In this document: one piece after another, positions 34,905-41,985 of the stretch
How the letters are laid out: each line of letters starts with the position of its first letter
Position numbering within the stretch: the stretch's first letter is position 1
From: Dehalococcoidia bacterium
GTDB lineage: Bacteria; Chloroflexota; Dehalococcoidia; Lucifugimonadales; UBA3495
Assembly (NCBI GenBank): GCA_022450395.1
Contig: JAKUQE010000027.1
Location: 1-41,985 of the forward strand
DNA length: 41,985 nucleotides
Direction: 5' to 3'
Made by a program: the position numbers and the translations under genes
Notes under the pieces: generated by a model
Told to the model about the DNA's origin: nothing
The model's database searches: none
The model's input: only the letters and a program-made list of their open reading frames with translations

Positions 34905-35903
34905 CTAAGCGTTCGGCGCCATTCCTTGTATGGTGGTTTCGTAGGCCGTCTTGAGGTCTCCCACGGGCAGGGGGGCAATGATTGGCTTGGCCAGTCCCAA
35001 AGACCTTAACTCCTCCAATTTGGTTCGGCATTCCTGGGCGCTGCCCACTAAGCCCAATTCATCCCGCATATCTTCACTGATCGCTCCAACCCTGGCGGCA
35101 TCGTCGCCTCGTCGCCGGGCGGACTCTGCTGCTTCCATTTCCAAGAAAAAACCGGTGAATCTAAAGAAATTCCGGTAGTGGGAGCTTCCGGAGTAGCGAG
35201 CTACCTCGCTCTGCAAAGCCGCCAGGCCAGCCTCCATATCAGCGGTCACCGAGACTCGAACATAGCCGGAGATCTCCACCTCATCGGGATCCCGGCCCAC
35301 TCGTTCGGCCCCATCCCGAACCAGTTGGATAGCGTGCTTCAAATATGACGATGGAGTCCAACTCAAAAGGACCCCGTCGGCCATCTCCCCAGCCAAACGC
35401 AGCATTCCAGGCCCCAGGGCAGCTATGTAGATCGGCACTTTTTCTTTGGGCACCGCGTCTCCCAGACTGGCGTCGAAAACTTGGAATGCCGCTCCTCGAT
35501 GGGTTACTTTCTCGCCCTCCAACAGCTGCCGGACGATTGTAATGGTGTCCCGCAGCCGGTCCATGGGCTTGGCGAAGGGAACGCCGTGTCCATCTCTAGT
35601 GGCCGGACCGTTCCCAACCCCCAGCCCTAGTATGAAGCGCCCCGAGGAAACGGCGGCTATTCCTGCCGCCGACATGGCCGTGATCAAAGGGGTCCGCGAA
35701 AATATGGGCAATATTCCCGTGCCAGCCACGATCCGGTTGGTTGCGGTTGCGATGGCGGTCAACTGAGTTAGAGAATCCCGCCCCGCGCCTTCGGTCATCC
35801 AGATCTCCTGGTAGCCAAGGTTCTCGGCGGTAACCGCCAATTCCTGAATCTCCGCGGGATTTAACTGGGATTCGTTGCCCAGCCGGACTCCAAGAAAAAC
35901 CAT
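34905..35903 (-). CDS. LLM-class F420-dependent oxidoreductase (Mer-like)
   Basis: 332 residues; ATG with AGGAG eight bases upstream. The luciferase-like barrel resembles the methylene-tetrahydromethanopterin reductase branch: VFLGVRLGNE, AVTAENLGYQEIWMTEGAGRD, ATATNRIVAGTGILPIFSRTP and GRFILGLGVGNG. The F420 branch usually has such GTGI and LGLGVGN motifs. The rest of the barrel is intact. It is transcribed as a single gene, with the VOC gene convergent to it. The substrate is unknown. It is the third LLM protein of the window and is the most Mer-like. Confidence 0.85.
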   Translation of the reverse strand: MVFLGVRLGNESQLNPAEIQELAVTAENLGYQEIWMTEGAGRDSLTQLTAIATATNRIVAGTGILPIFSRTPLITAMSAAGIAAVSSGRFILGLGVGNGPATRDGHGVPFAKPMDRLRDTITIVRQLLEGEKVTHRGAAFQVFDASLGDAVPKEKVPIYIAALGPGMLRLAGEMADGVLLSWTPSSYLKHAIQLVRDGAERVGRDPDEVEISGYVRVSVTADMEAGLAALQSEVARYSGSSHYRNFFRFTGFFLEMEAAESARRRGDDAARVGAISEDMRDELGLVGSAQECRTKLEELRSLGLAKPIIAPLPVGDLKTAYETTIQGMAPNA

Positions 35904-36325
35904 GAGTCACTCCTGTTGTTGGGATCCAGTTAGGATAGACCACCTAACCCGTGAATCGAATACGGATAATCACTATCTGAACAAAAAAAGGCACTGGGGC
36001 ACCCGGACCGTTTTTCATTCTTAACCGGTCGGCGCTCTCCCCCGAATGATACCGGGAAAATACTGGTCAAGATTCTGTCTAAATACCTGTTTCGGCGTGA
36101 TGACTGACGTTGCTCCGTCTGCTGCCTTAGTCTAACAATAACGTCCAACTTGGGGCATCAGGCGATGGCCGCGCATACTGTGCTCATTTCTAAGACGCCA
36201 GCGACTCTGCCAAGGACACGCCAGTTTACGCTGCGGTGATTCGCGGGAGTGCTGAGTCTCTCGTGCCAACCTGCGGCGATCTTGTTTGCCCATATCACCA
36301 TATGGCTGGTGACGGGAAAATAACC
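35904..36325. other. Gap without a supported gene
   Basis: 422 bp between the LLM gene and the 3' end of the large secreted-protein gene. It contains a 6-bp stem TCACCA/TGGTGA (minus strand, near 36296-36313) just past that gene's stop, which could help terminate it. No RNA gene or promoter is recognised. Confidence 0.4.
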
Positions 36326-39202
36326 CTATTTTTTCTTGCCGCCACCTTTGCCTTGGTCGTGAGAGACCGTAACCGTAACGTCCTGGGTGGAAGGGTTCCC
36401 TGAAACATCGGTGCATTCGATGGTGATGGTGTACACTCGCCCGTCGCCTTGCCCCGACCGTTCGGATCTCAGGTCCAGCGTCAAGTCTCCAGTGTCTTGC
36501 CAGTCAAGGGAGGTATTGCCGTCTCCCTCGCCTTCCACCGCCTCGTCGCTGGTGACGTCTATGATTTTGCACGTGGGTTCGGCGTCATAGGCATCGAAAA
36601 CATCGACAGAGATTGTTACCGGTATCATCTTGTGGTTTGGCGGCCTCAATATGTTTGGATCAGCGAATAGCTCATTTATTTCGGGCGCGGTGTTGTCTTC
36701 GACGGTGAAGACAACTTCGTCAAGGTCAACTTCGCCACTGGGGTCGGTGACGTTCAATGTGAAAGTGTAAGTGCCGACGTCCGACGGGGTGAAAGTTGTC
36801 ACGGCGATTCCGGTGTCTGCGATGGTGGCTGGTGGACCCCCAGTGAGAGTCCAGCTGAAGGCCAGTTCAGCGCCGTCTGGATCATTGGAGCCGCCGCCGT
36901 CCAGGCTAACGTCTTGTCCTTCCCATTCGATAGTCCGGTCCGCGCCCGCGTTTGCGACCGGCGCCTGGTTGAAGGTAAGGACGGTAGTCTCATCAGTTTT
37001 TGCGAGGTCAAAATCATGTCCTCCTACAAAGTCGTTTTCCGTGCCCTCAACGGCCTGCCAAAAAGCGACGTTGTCTATCACCAAAGCGTCACTTATTCCT
37101 CCGGCTGGGGTCAACACTCGTATCGTTATCGTGGCTATATATTTGGCCGGCGGAGGATAAAGCCCCAACAGGCCGTCAATTACATCGGACTGAAGGCTCA
37201 TCGTGAACGTGTCGTTGTAGAAAGCGAATGCGGGCTCGTATTGGACCGAAATCTCTACTGTCCCCTCTTGAACCGCTTGTCCTAGTTCGCCAACCACACT
37301 GATGAGTAAGTTGGTACCTGGTATAGGAGGTACCTCACTTCTTGTAGCCGCACGCGGCGGATCGGCGGCCCGGCCAACCTCTTCTCTCTCTTCAAACACA
37401 TTATTGCCATTTGTGTCTATAAACACTTCCCCCTGGTCGAACACACAATTGCCGTTTGCGTCAACGAATATTTCCCCCGGATCGAAACCGCCATTTCCAT
37501 CTGCGTCCACGAAAAATCCGTGGGTTACAAATATATTGTCGAGATTAGTCAATCCGTCACAGTCGGGATCTCCGGCGCCGATATTGTCGTCAGTCAGTCG
37601 GTCGTATACTGCTTTCATATCAGCCAGAGGAGTATTCCCGATGGACGCAAATAGGGTTATCGGGTCAATATCGATAGCATCATTCTCTAAGGGATTTATG
37701 CCATCAAACAGGTCGAAAAGAAGACCAGCAACGGCATATTCCTCTCGTTCGCCGCTTACCGGTTCAAATGCCAGTTGATTAGCTTCGAGATCGACGAAGC
37801 CACCAGCTAACCTGTAAAGACGAGAGTCCGGCAAACCCAGGTACTCCCAGAGCTGCGTAGACCAGAACGTCCCCCAGCCTTCGACCCAAGAACCTGCCGT
37901 TAACGAATTGGCAAACCCTCTATGAGACGGTTCTCCTCCCAGGTTTGGAAGACCGATAGAATCGTCCATTAGCTCGTGAAACATTTCGTGCCACTCCCGG
38001 TTCATCGGGCGGTTCGGATGTGTTACATCAGCTCTTGTCACCGGAATAAATACATCCGCTCCTGTTGGACTACAGTTCTCGCAAGCATAAAACGCGCCGC
38101 CAACACCGAAGTACGAGAATACATCTATTGGAAGCAGGAGGTCGTGGGTTACTCCCAGGACATCGGTTCCGTACCTCAAAGCTTGCATGGAATGGAAGTA
38201 TATAACCGCCAAATCATCCAGCCGATCTACAGGGATTGTTACATCTGTAGTCAATGTGGTAGTCCCCAAGTCATCGAAAGTGATGTCGGCTATCTCCACT
38301 TCCCCCGCAGTCAGGGTAACCGGACCTGTTTCCGCGCTTACCGGCACGCCTGGGTTGCCGTGTTGGACCCTCAAGATTGGCCTGCCTGACGCGGGGTCGT
38401 CATGACGGAAGTTGACTCGAATCGTATAGGTCCCTGGATTGACTGACTCAAGCCCGTCGGGGAACAGGTATATTCCGTTGGAGTCGGTGGCTGTCGAATC
38501 TATTACGATTCCGGCCTGCAACAATTCGATTGTTGCTTCAACGAGAGGGTCGTTTATTGCCGCAGCCAGGACCTCCACCTTAACCGTACCTCTTATGCCC
38601 TCATACGTGAATCCGTCAACTTTGGTGCCACTCTTGGTATCCGGGTTGGTGACCACCACGTCCACCGTGCCCACCGCGCGGGACGTGGTGGTGGCCGTGA
38701 GCTTAGTAGAGTCGACGAAGGTAACGCTGTTTGCGCTTGCTCCGCCGAAGGTGACGGTAGCCCCGTTGACAAAGTCCGAGCCGGTGATGGTGACCACCTT
38801 TTCGCCCGCCGGTGAGCCGCCATGCGGGTCCACATCGTCTATGTTGGGAGGTGGCTCCTGGCTGAAATTAACGACGAGTTTGGCCGGCTGGGTTCCCAAG
38901 GCCTCGAACGCCTCGTACTCGCCCGCGGCCTCACCAGGACTGGTTTCCCTGGCGTTGAGTATCACTACGATGGCGGTGGGCGCAAAGGAGTTGCCCACTT
39001 GTTGGAGGACCGGAGAGCAGTCCGGTGAAACCTGAACCGTGGGGTCCGTGTTAGATGTTACAAAGCGAACGCTGGCCCCGGTCTGAGGGCGGTTGGTAAT
39101 GTCGAAATTGCCTCCTCCGAAGGCGGGAGGAGCCGCCGCCCTGGCCATGCGAAGATCGACATCGATCTTGCGGTTGAAGTTGGGTTCGAACGCCTTGAAC
39201 AT
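36326..39202 (-). CDS. Secreted IPT/PKD/EF-hand protein with HExxH motif (frameshifted 5' end)
   Basis: 958 residues as an open frame from 39202. That ATG is probably internal, because homologous sequence (RFRFTGFSLPQGSTINSCMF) reads on upstream. Domains: an IPT/TIG immunoglobulin-like domain (118-200); a carboxypeptidase-regulatory-like beta domain (about 205-310); a possible metalloprotease-like region with HEMFH at 405-409 and E441 in WVEGWG, which could serve as a third zinc ligand; three 15-residue calcium loops (566-577, 581-592, 596-607); a PKD domain (about 740-840); and a HYR-like C-terminal domain ending in KGGGKKK. It is probably extracellular and calcium-dependent. Whether it is a peptidase is not established. 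The 5' part lies in another frame (39283-39672). Confidence 0.75.
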   Translation of the reverse strand: MFKAFEPNFNRKIDVDLRMARAAAPPAFGGGNFDITNRPQTGASVRFVTSNTDPTVQVSPDCSPVLQQVGNSFAPTAIVVILNARETSPGEAAGEYEAFEALGTQPAKLVVNFSQEPPPNIDDVDPHGGSPAGEKVVTITGSDFVNGATVTFGGASANSVTFVDSTKLTATTTSRAVGTVDVVVTNPDTKSGTKVDGFTYEGIRGTVKVEVLAAAINDPLVEATIELLQAGIVIDSTATDSNGIYLFPDGLESVNPGTYTIRVNFRHDDPASGRPILRVQHGNPGVPVSAETGPVTLTAGEVEIADITFDDLGTTTLTTDVTIPVDRLDDLAVIYFHSMQALRYGTDVLGVTHDLLLPIDVFSYFGVGGAFYACENCSPTGADVFIPVTRADVTHPNRPMNREWHEMFHELMDDSIGLPNLGGEPSHRGFANSLTAGSWVEGWGTFWSTQLWEYLGLPDSRLYRLAGGFVDLEANQLAFEPVSGEREEYAVAGLLFDLFDGINPLENDAIDIDPITLFASIGNTPLADMKAVYDRLTDDNIGAGDPDCDGLTNLDNIFVTHGFFVDADGNGGFDPGEIFVDANGNCVFDQGEVFIDTNGNNVFEEREEVGRAADPPRAATRSEVPPIPGTNLLISVVGELGQAVQEGTVEISVQYEPAFAFYNDTFTMSLQSDVIDGLLGLYPPPAKYIATITIRVLTPAGGISDALVIDNVAFWQAVEGTENDFVGGHDFDLAKTDETTVLTFNQAPVANAGADRTIEWEGQDVSLDGGGSNDPDGAELAFSWTLTGGPPATIADTGIAVTTFTPSDVGTYTFTLNVTDPSGEVDLDEVVFTVEDNTAPEINELFADPNILRPPNHKMIPVTISVDVFDAYDAEPTCKIIDVTSDEAVEGEGDGNTSLDWQDTGDLTLDLRSERSGQGDGRVYTITIECTDVSGNPSTQDVTVTVSHDQGKGGGKKK

Positions 39203-39282
39203 ACAGCTATTGATCGTCGAGCCCTGGGGGAGGGAAAAGCCGGTGAACCGGAACCGCTGTGCTTCCGGTTGGCGCCCGAGGG

Positions 39283-39672
39283 GGACGAAACATGATCTAC
39301 CAAGGAACTGGAAACATCCATCGTTCCGCCTTCCAGTTGGTCGGCGTCGTCATCCCCGGCGCTCACTATTAAGCTAAGGGTGACTGGACCGGTGGCGGTC
39401 TCGTAGGTATAGCCGTCCACCTTGGCGCCGGTCTGGGTGTCCGGGTTGGTGACCTCCACGTCCACCGGGCCTTCCACCGCGTTGGCCGGGGCGACGGCGG
39501 TGATTGTCGTGGCGCTGACGAATTTAACGCCGGTGGCGCTGATTCCACCGAAGGTGACGGTGGCCCCATCGACGAATAGTGAGCCGGTGATGGTGACCGC
39601 CGTTCCACCCGCTGTTGAGCCGATGCTGCGCACGACGTTGTCAATGCTGGGAGATATGGCAACGGCGGCCGA
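39283..39672 (-). pseudogene. Out-of-frame 5' part of the secreted protein (first IPT domain)
   Basis: The minus strand, in a different frame from 36326-39202, encodes SPSIDNVVRSIGSTAGG, a complete IPT/TIG domain and then DDDADQLEGGTMDVSSSLVD, which fits the sequence just upstream of RFRFTGFSLPQG in the main frame. The shift falls at or near a G5 run (39280-39284), where one extra base would restore the reading. Upstream it meets a TGA at 39675-39673, and no start or signal peptide is visible. This means decay or a sequencing indel. The IPT domain is a paralogue of that at about 38600-38820. Confidence 0.65.
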
Positions 39673-39884
39673 TCAATATTCCGCCGATAAAAATCGCCGA
39701 TTTGGGCGTCGAGAGCGACGAAGTAACCGCATCCCGGTTTAAGACTTACCAGGACTACTAGGCTGTTAGAGTTGCACTACCGAGTAACCAAGACTCGACC
39801 AAGTATTTAGACGAAAATGATTGCTCGGACTTAACGTACAGTTATCGACTGTTACTATGTGATCAAGTATACGAGGACCTTAAA

Positions 39885-40210
39885 TGGACGCCATTTTCCA
39901 AAGTCACGTCAACAACGTTCGATGTGCCGGCCAATGGTACATCACCAATGGCGATTGCACGGACCGGCCATGCAGCGACACATCTGCAGGGTGGCATAGT
40001 CTTAGTATCAGGAGGCAGAAACTCGGAGAATCACATCTTATTATCGGCTGAGGTACATGACCCAACGGGAAATGGTCAATAGTAAAAGAGATGAACCAGC
40101 CACGCTCCAACCATGCTATGGTAGGGCTGTCGGATGGGAGCGTGTTAAATATCGGTGGGAAAGACAATAACGGCGGATCAATATTATCGGTTGAGATATA
40201 CCGGCCTTAG
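39885..40210 (+). pseudogene. Broken kelch-repeat fragment
   Basis: Two kelch-type blades are readable: MAIARTGHAATHLQGGIVLVSGG with LLSAEVHDPTG in one frame, then WSIVKEMNQPRSNHAMVGL with GSVLNIGGKDNNG and ILSVEIYRP-stop in another. The frames join at about 40070-40073, where one base is missing. No start or signal peptide is present. The usual protein has five to seven blades, so this is the tail of a decayed secreted beta-propeller gene. Confidence 0.6.
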
Positions 40211-40602
40211 ACGATCGGGGATTGTCCTTCATGCGTTTGGAGCAACCCACATAAAATTCCGGTGCCGAAAGTTAGCTGAGACTGCTGCGATGCGTCAGCT
40301 TGTTGACCAGGTATTATTTTTCGTCTTTGTACTGATTCCTGTATGTACGATGTCATTCCGATCGCATGTTAGCCGTCACTGAGGGGCACCGGTGAGGTAG
40401 CAGATCTCGGCCAGAACGCCTTTAGGAAATCAAACTCGTGGCGGTAGATTACAAGTGCCTCAGCAACCGCTAAGGGATGCCAGGGCTGGGACCCTGGCCG
40501 GCCGGTAGACAAGCTGCCCCTGCCAACGTACTATTTCCCCACCATGGCCAGCGAGCGCTTACAAGGTCACATAGAACGGTATTTCCCTGATGGGAGGTCA
40601 TC
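40211..40602. other. Leader region with a hairpin, no gene recognised
   Basis: 392 bp before the repeat-bearing protein. The clearest structure is GCCAGGG-CTGGGA-CCCTGGC (40479-40498), a perfect 7-bp stem. CGCC and GGCG near 40419-40445 also pair. I could not match it to a known riboswitch. The lack of a gene and the presence of paired stems make it a candidate structured leader. Confidence 0.3.
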
Positions 40603-41439
40603 ATGAAAGGGATAAGGATATTTGCCGGATTGGTAGCCTTGGTGGCTGTTGCCGTCACCGCGACTATATTAGCCCTAGAGTTTAAAGCGCAGCCACCGGA
40701 AGTCACTGAAGAGATATCCTTCGAGAGATTGGCAGCTAGCAATAGTTCTCCCAGTCCTTCCCTTAAGTTCTACTCGAAAACGACGGAAGGAACCGATGAT
40801 AAATCCTCTAAGTTCTACTCGAAACCAACGGAAGGAACCGGTGATAAATCCTCCGAAAGATCGCCTGCCAGCAATAATTCTGCCGGCCATTCCGAGGGTA
40901 TCCAGGTCCACGGCCACTGGACCATTGAGGTACGGGAGCCCGACGGCGCGTTAGTAAGCCGCCAGGAGTTCGATAACGACCTGCAAGCCGGTGGCGCTAA
41001 ACGCCTGTCAATGGTCTTGGGTCGCAGAAGTAGTGTGGGAAAATGGTGGATCACTATGTCAGATATAGGCGTGACTGCAAGAGGGGCGTGTCTCCTGCCT
41101 GATGGTAGCCCTGTTAGTTGTACAATCATCGAAGGGCCGGATCTGGGAGTCGCTCCGAGTGCTTTCTTCCCCAACCTCACGGTACAGGTCCCAGAATCAG
41201 GTCCTAACCAGGATAAATTGGTCCTCAGCGGGACGGTTACTGCTGCACGGGATGGGTATATCACTAGGGTACAATCAAATTTTAGGACTTGTCCCGCATC
41301 CGTCGCCCCCGCGGATTGTCCTGCTTCTTTGGAAGTTGACGTAGAAGACGGTAGCGTTTTTAGTACTACGGATTTCAACGACGTCCGAGTGCGGACTGGC
41401 CAGCAAATATTAACCACCGTAGTGTTCAGTTTCTCCTAG
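40603..41439 (+). CDS. Membrane-anchored protein with 15-residue repeat
   Basis: 278 residues; ATG with GGGAGG upstream. A single N-terminal hydrophobic segment (about 5-26) acts as a signal anchor. A Ser/Lys/Thr-rich linker follows, with a tandem 15-residue repeat starting at K55 and K70 (KFYSK...EGT.DKSS). The C-terminal beta-rich domain (about 95-278) starts VHGHWTIEVREPDG and has several cysteine pairs. No family is recognised. It is probably exposed outside the membrane. The next gene, 46 bp downstream, also encodes an exported repeat protein, so the two may be functionally linked. Confidence 0.7.
   Translation: MKGIRIFAGLVALVAVAVTATILALEFKAQPPEVTEEISFERLAASNSSPSPSLKFYSKTTEGTDDKSSKFYSKPTEGTGDKSSERSPASNNSAGHSEGIQVHGHWTIEVREPDGALVSRQEFDNDLQAGGAKRLSMVLGRRSSVGKWWITMSDIGVTARGACLLPDGSPVSCTIIEGPDLGVAPSAFFPNLTVQVPESGPNQDKLVLSGTVTAARDGYITRVQSNFRTCPASVAPADCPASLEVDVEDGSVFSTTDFNDVRVRTGQQILTTVVFSFS
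40765..40854 (+). repeat. Tandem 45-bp repeat (two copies)
   Basis: Two in-frame copies beginning AAGTTCTACTCGAAA at 40765 and 40810, with only a few differing bases. They encode the 15-residue KFYSK repeat of the anchored protein. Confidence 0.8.
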
Positions 41440-41485
41440 AAATTACCCAACGGATAACGGACGAAAATTGGCTCCCTTAGAGCTA

Positions 41486-41985
41486 GTGAGCTTAACGTCG
41501 ATCAGCCGGATTGGACAGCAACGTTTGTTGGCGTCATTTTCCGTTCTCGCGATGTCGATGCTAGCTATAGTGCTATGGGCATCGTTTCCGGAATCAGTGT
41601 CGGGGCAAGGGCTGCCTCCCATTGAAATCTTGATTCAGGAAGAAATCACCGTAACCGACACGACGTCCACGCTGATGCCCATCGAATTACTAGTGCAAGA
41701 AAGTGTTCAAGTCACGGCCGCGGTACTAATCTCACCTCCGATAGAGATAATCGTTCAAGAGACAGTTACCGTGGATGATTCAGTAAGGGATTTGTCAGGA
41801 ATAGGACTGGCTCCCATCGAGATAATCGTTCACGAGACAGTTACCGTGGATGATTCAGTAAGGGATTTGTCAGGAATAGGACTGGCTCCCATCGAGATAA
41901 TCGTTCACGAGACAGTTACCGTGGATGATTCAGTAAGGGATTTGTCAGGAATAGGACTGGCTCCCATCGAGATAATCGTTCACGA
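41486..41985 (+). CDS. Exported tandem-repeat protein (partial, runs off the window)
   Basis: Open frame from GTG at 41486 (TTG at 41468 also possible; neither has a strong ribosome-binding site) to the window end, about 166 codons. An N-terminal segment LASFSVLAMSMLAIVLWASF is a signal peptide or anchor, followed by SGQG at a plausible cleavage region. The rest is beta-type repeats: three degenerate units with PIEI or PIEL, then near-identical 25-residue units of the form PIEIIVHETVTVDDSV plus RDLSGIGLA. The pattern resembles extracellular stalk or adhesin repeats. Total length is unknown. Function is not assigned. Confidence 0.6.
   Translation, partial: MSLTSISRIGQQRLLASFSVLAMSMLAIVLWASFPESVSGQGLPPIEILIQEEITVTDTTSTLMPIELLVQESVQVTAAVLISPPIEIIVQETVTVDDSVRDLSGIGLAPIEIIVHETVTVDDSVRDLSGIGLAPIEIIVHETVTVDDSVRDLSGIGLAPIEIIVH
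41744..41985 (+). repeat. 75-bp tandem repeat array, open at the right edge
   Basis: Unit starts GAGATAATCGTTCA at 41744, 41819, 41894 and 41969, exactly 75 bp apart and in frame. The copies are identical except one base (CAAGAG versus CACGAG) in the first. The array continues beyond the window. Confidence 0.95.

Noticed and set aside
35970-36020. Terminator near an A7 run after the third LLM gene
   Set aside because: The A-run and GC stretch are near each other, but no stem can be formed: GGCAC occurs as a direct repeat, not an inverted one.
40211-40602. Possible riboswitch (cobalamin, c-di-GMP or SAM type)
   Set aside because: I could not find the conserved core of any known class, only generic hairpins.
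41744-41985. CRISPR array
   Set aside because: Regular 75-bp spacing, but the units are contiguous and in frame with no distinct spacers, so it is a coding tandem repeat.

Overview
This window looks like a chromosome segment from an uncultivated Chloroflexota-type bacterium (SAR202/Dehalococcoidia-like). That is an inference. It rests on a nearly complete coenzyme F420 gene set next to several luciferase-like (LLM) flavin/F420 oxidoreductases, on class I aldolase plus class I FBPase, on MEP-pathway IspE, on a long Bacillus-type SRP RNA with an Alu domain, and on frequent GTG/TTG starts. No taxonomic search was possible.

Layout. 1-0.7 kb: 3' end of aspS, then a 19-bp-stem terminator. 0.86-4.3 kb: fbp-fda gluconeogenic pair, divergent from a SorC/CggR-like sugar-phosphate-sensing regulator across an AT-rich region with repeated GAATATT half-sites. 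4.5-5.3 kb: membrane zinc-ribbon/TPR protein. 5.5-12.7 kb, all leftward: cofG-cofH-cofD-cofC-LLM-SDR-fabI, an F420 operon that leads into an LLM enzyme, an SDR enzyme and enoyl-ACP reductase. The F420 glutamyl ligase (CofE) is not here. 12.9-17.8 kb, leftward: ruvB, fabF, folC and an NDUFA9-like SDR. 17.9-22.4 kb, rightward: an LLM oxidoreductase behind two palindromes, a B12-binding-domain radical SAM protein with four 29-residue C-terminal repeats, and a second fabF. 22.4-25.4 kb, leftward: lgt, ispE, rsmA and the SRP RNA. The only usable rsmA start codon lies inside the SRP RNA. 25.5-27.4 kb, rightward: galU, a DUF2269-like membrane protein and a DinB-like protein. 27.4-31.7 kb, leftward: lepA, an oppD-oppF ATPase pair without permeases, and tRNA-Leu(UAG).

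31.7-42 kb is looser and more accessory: a small ORF, an FMN-dependent alpha-hydroxy-acid oxidase, a VOC protein, another LLM enzyme, and then secreted proteins. These are a large IPT/PKD/EF-hand protein with an HExxH motif and a frameshifted 5' part, a broken kelch-repeat fragment, a membrane-anchored protein with 15-residue repeats, and at the right edge a surface protein built of near-identical 75-bp repeats that runs off the window.

The main coherent themes are F420 synthesis with F420/flavin enzymes, type II fatty-acid synthesis (fabI, two fabF), gluconeogenesis, and the SRP RNA/rsmA overlap. The least explained items are the radical SAM repeat tail beside fabF, the rsmA start inside SRP RNA, and the decaying repeat-rich secreted-protein cluster.
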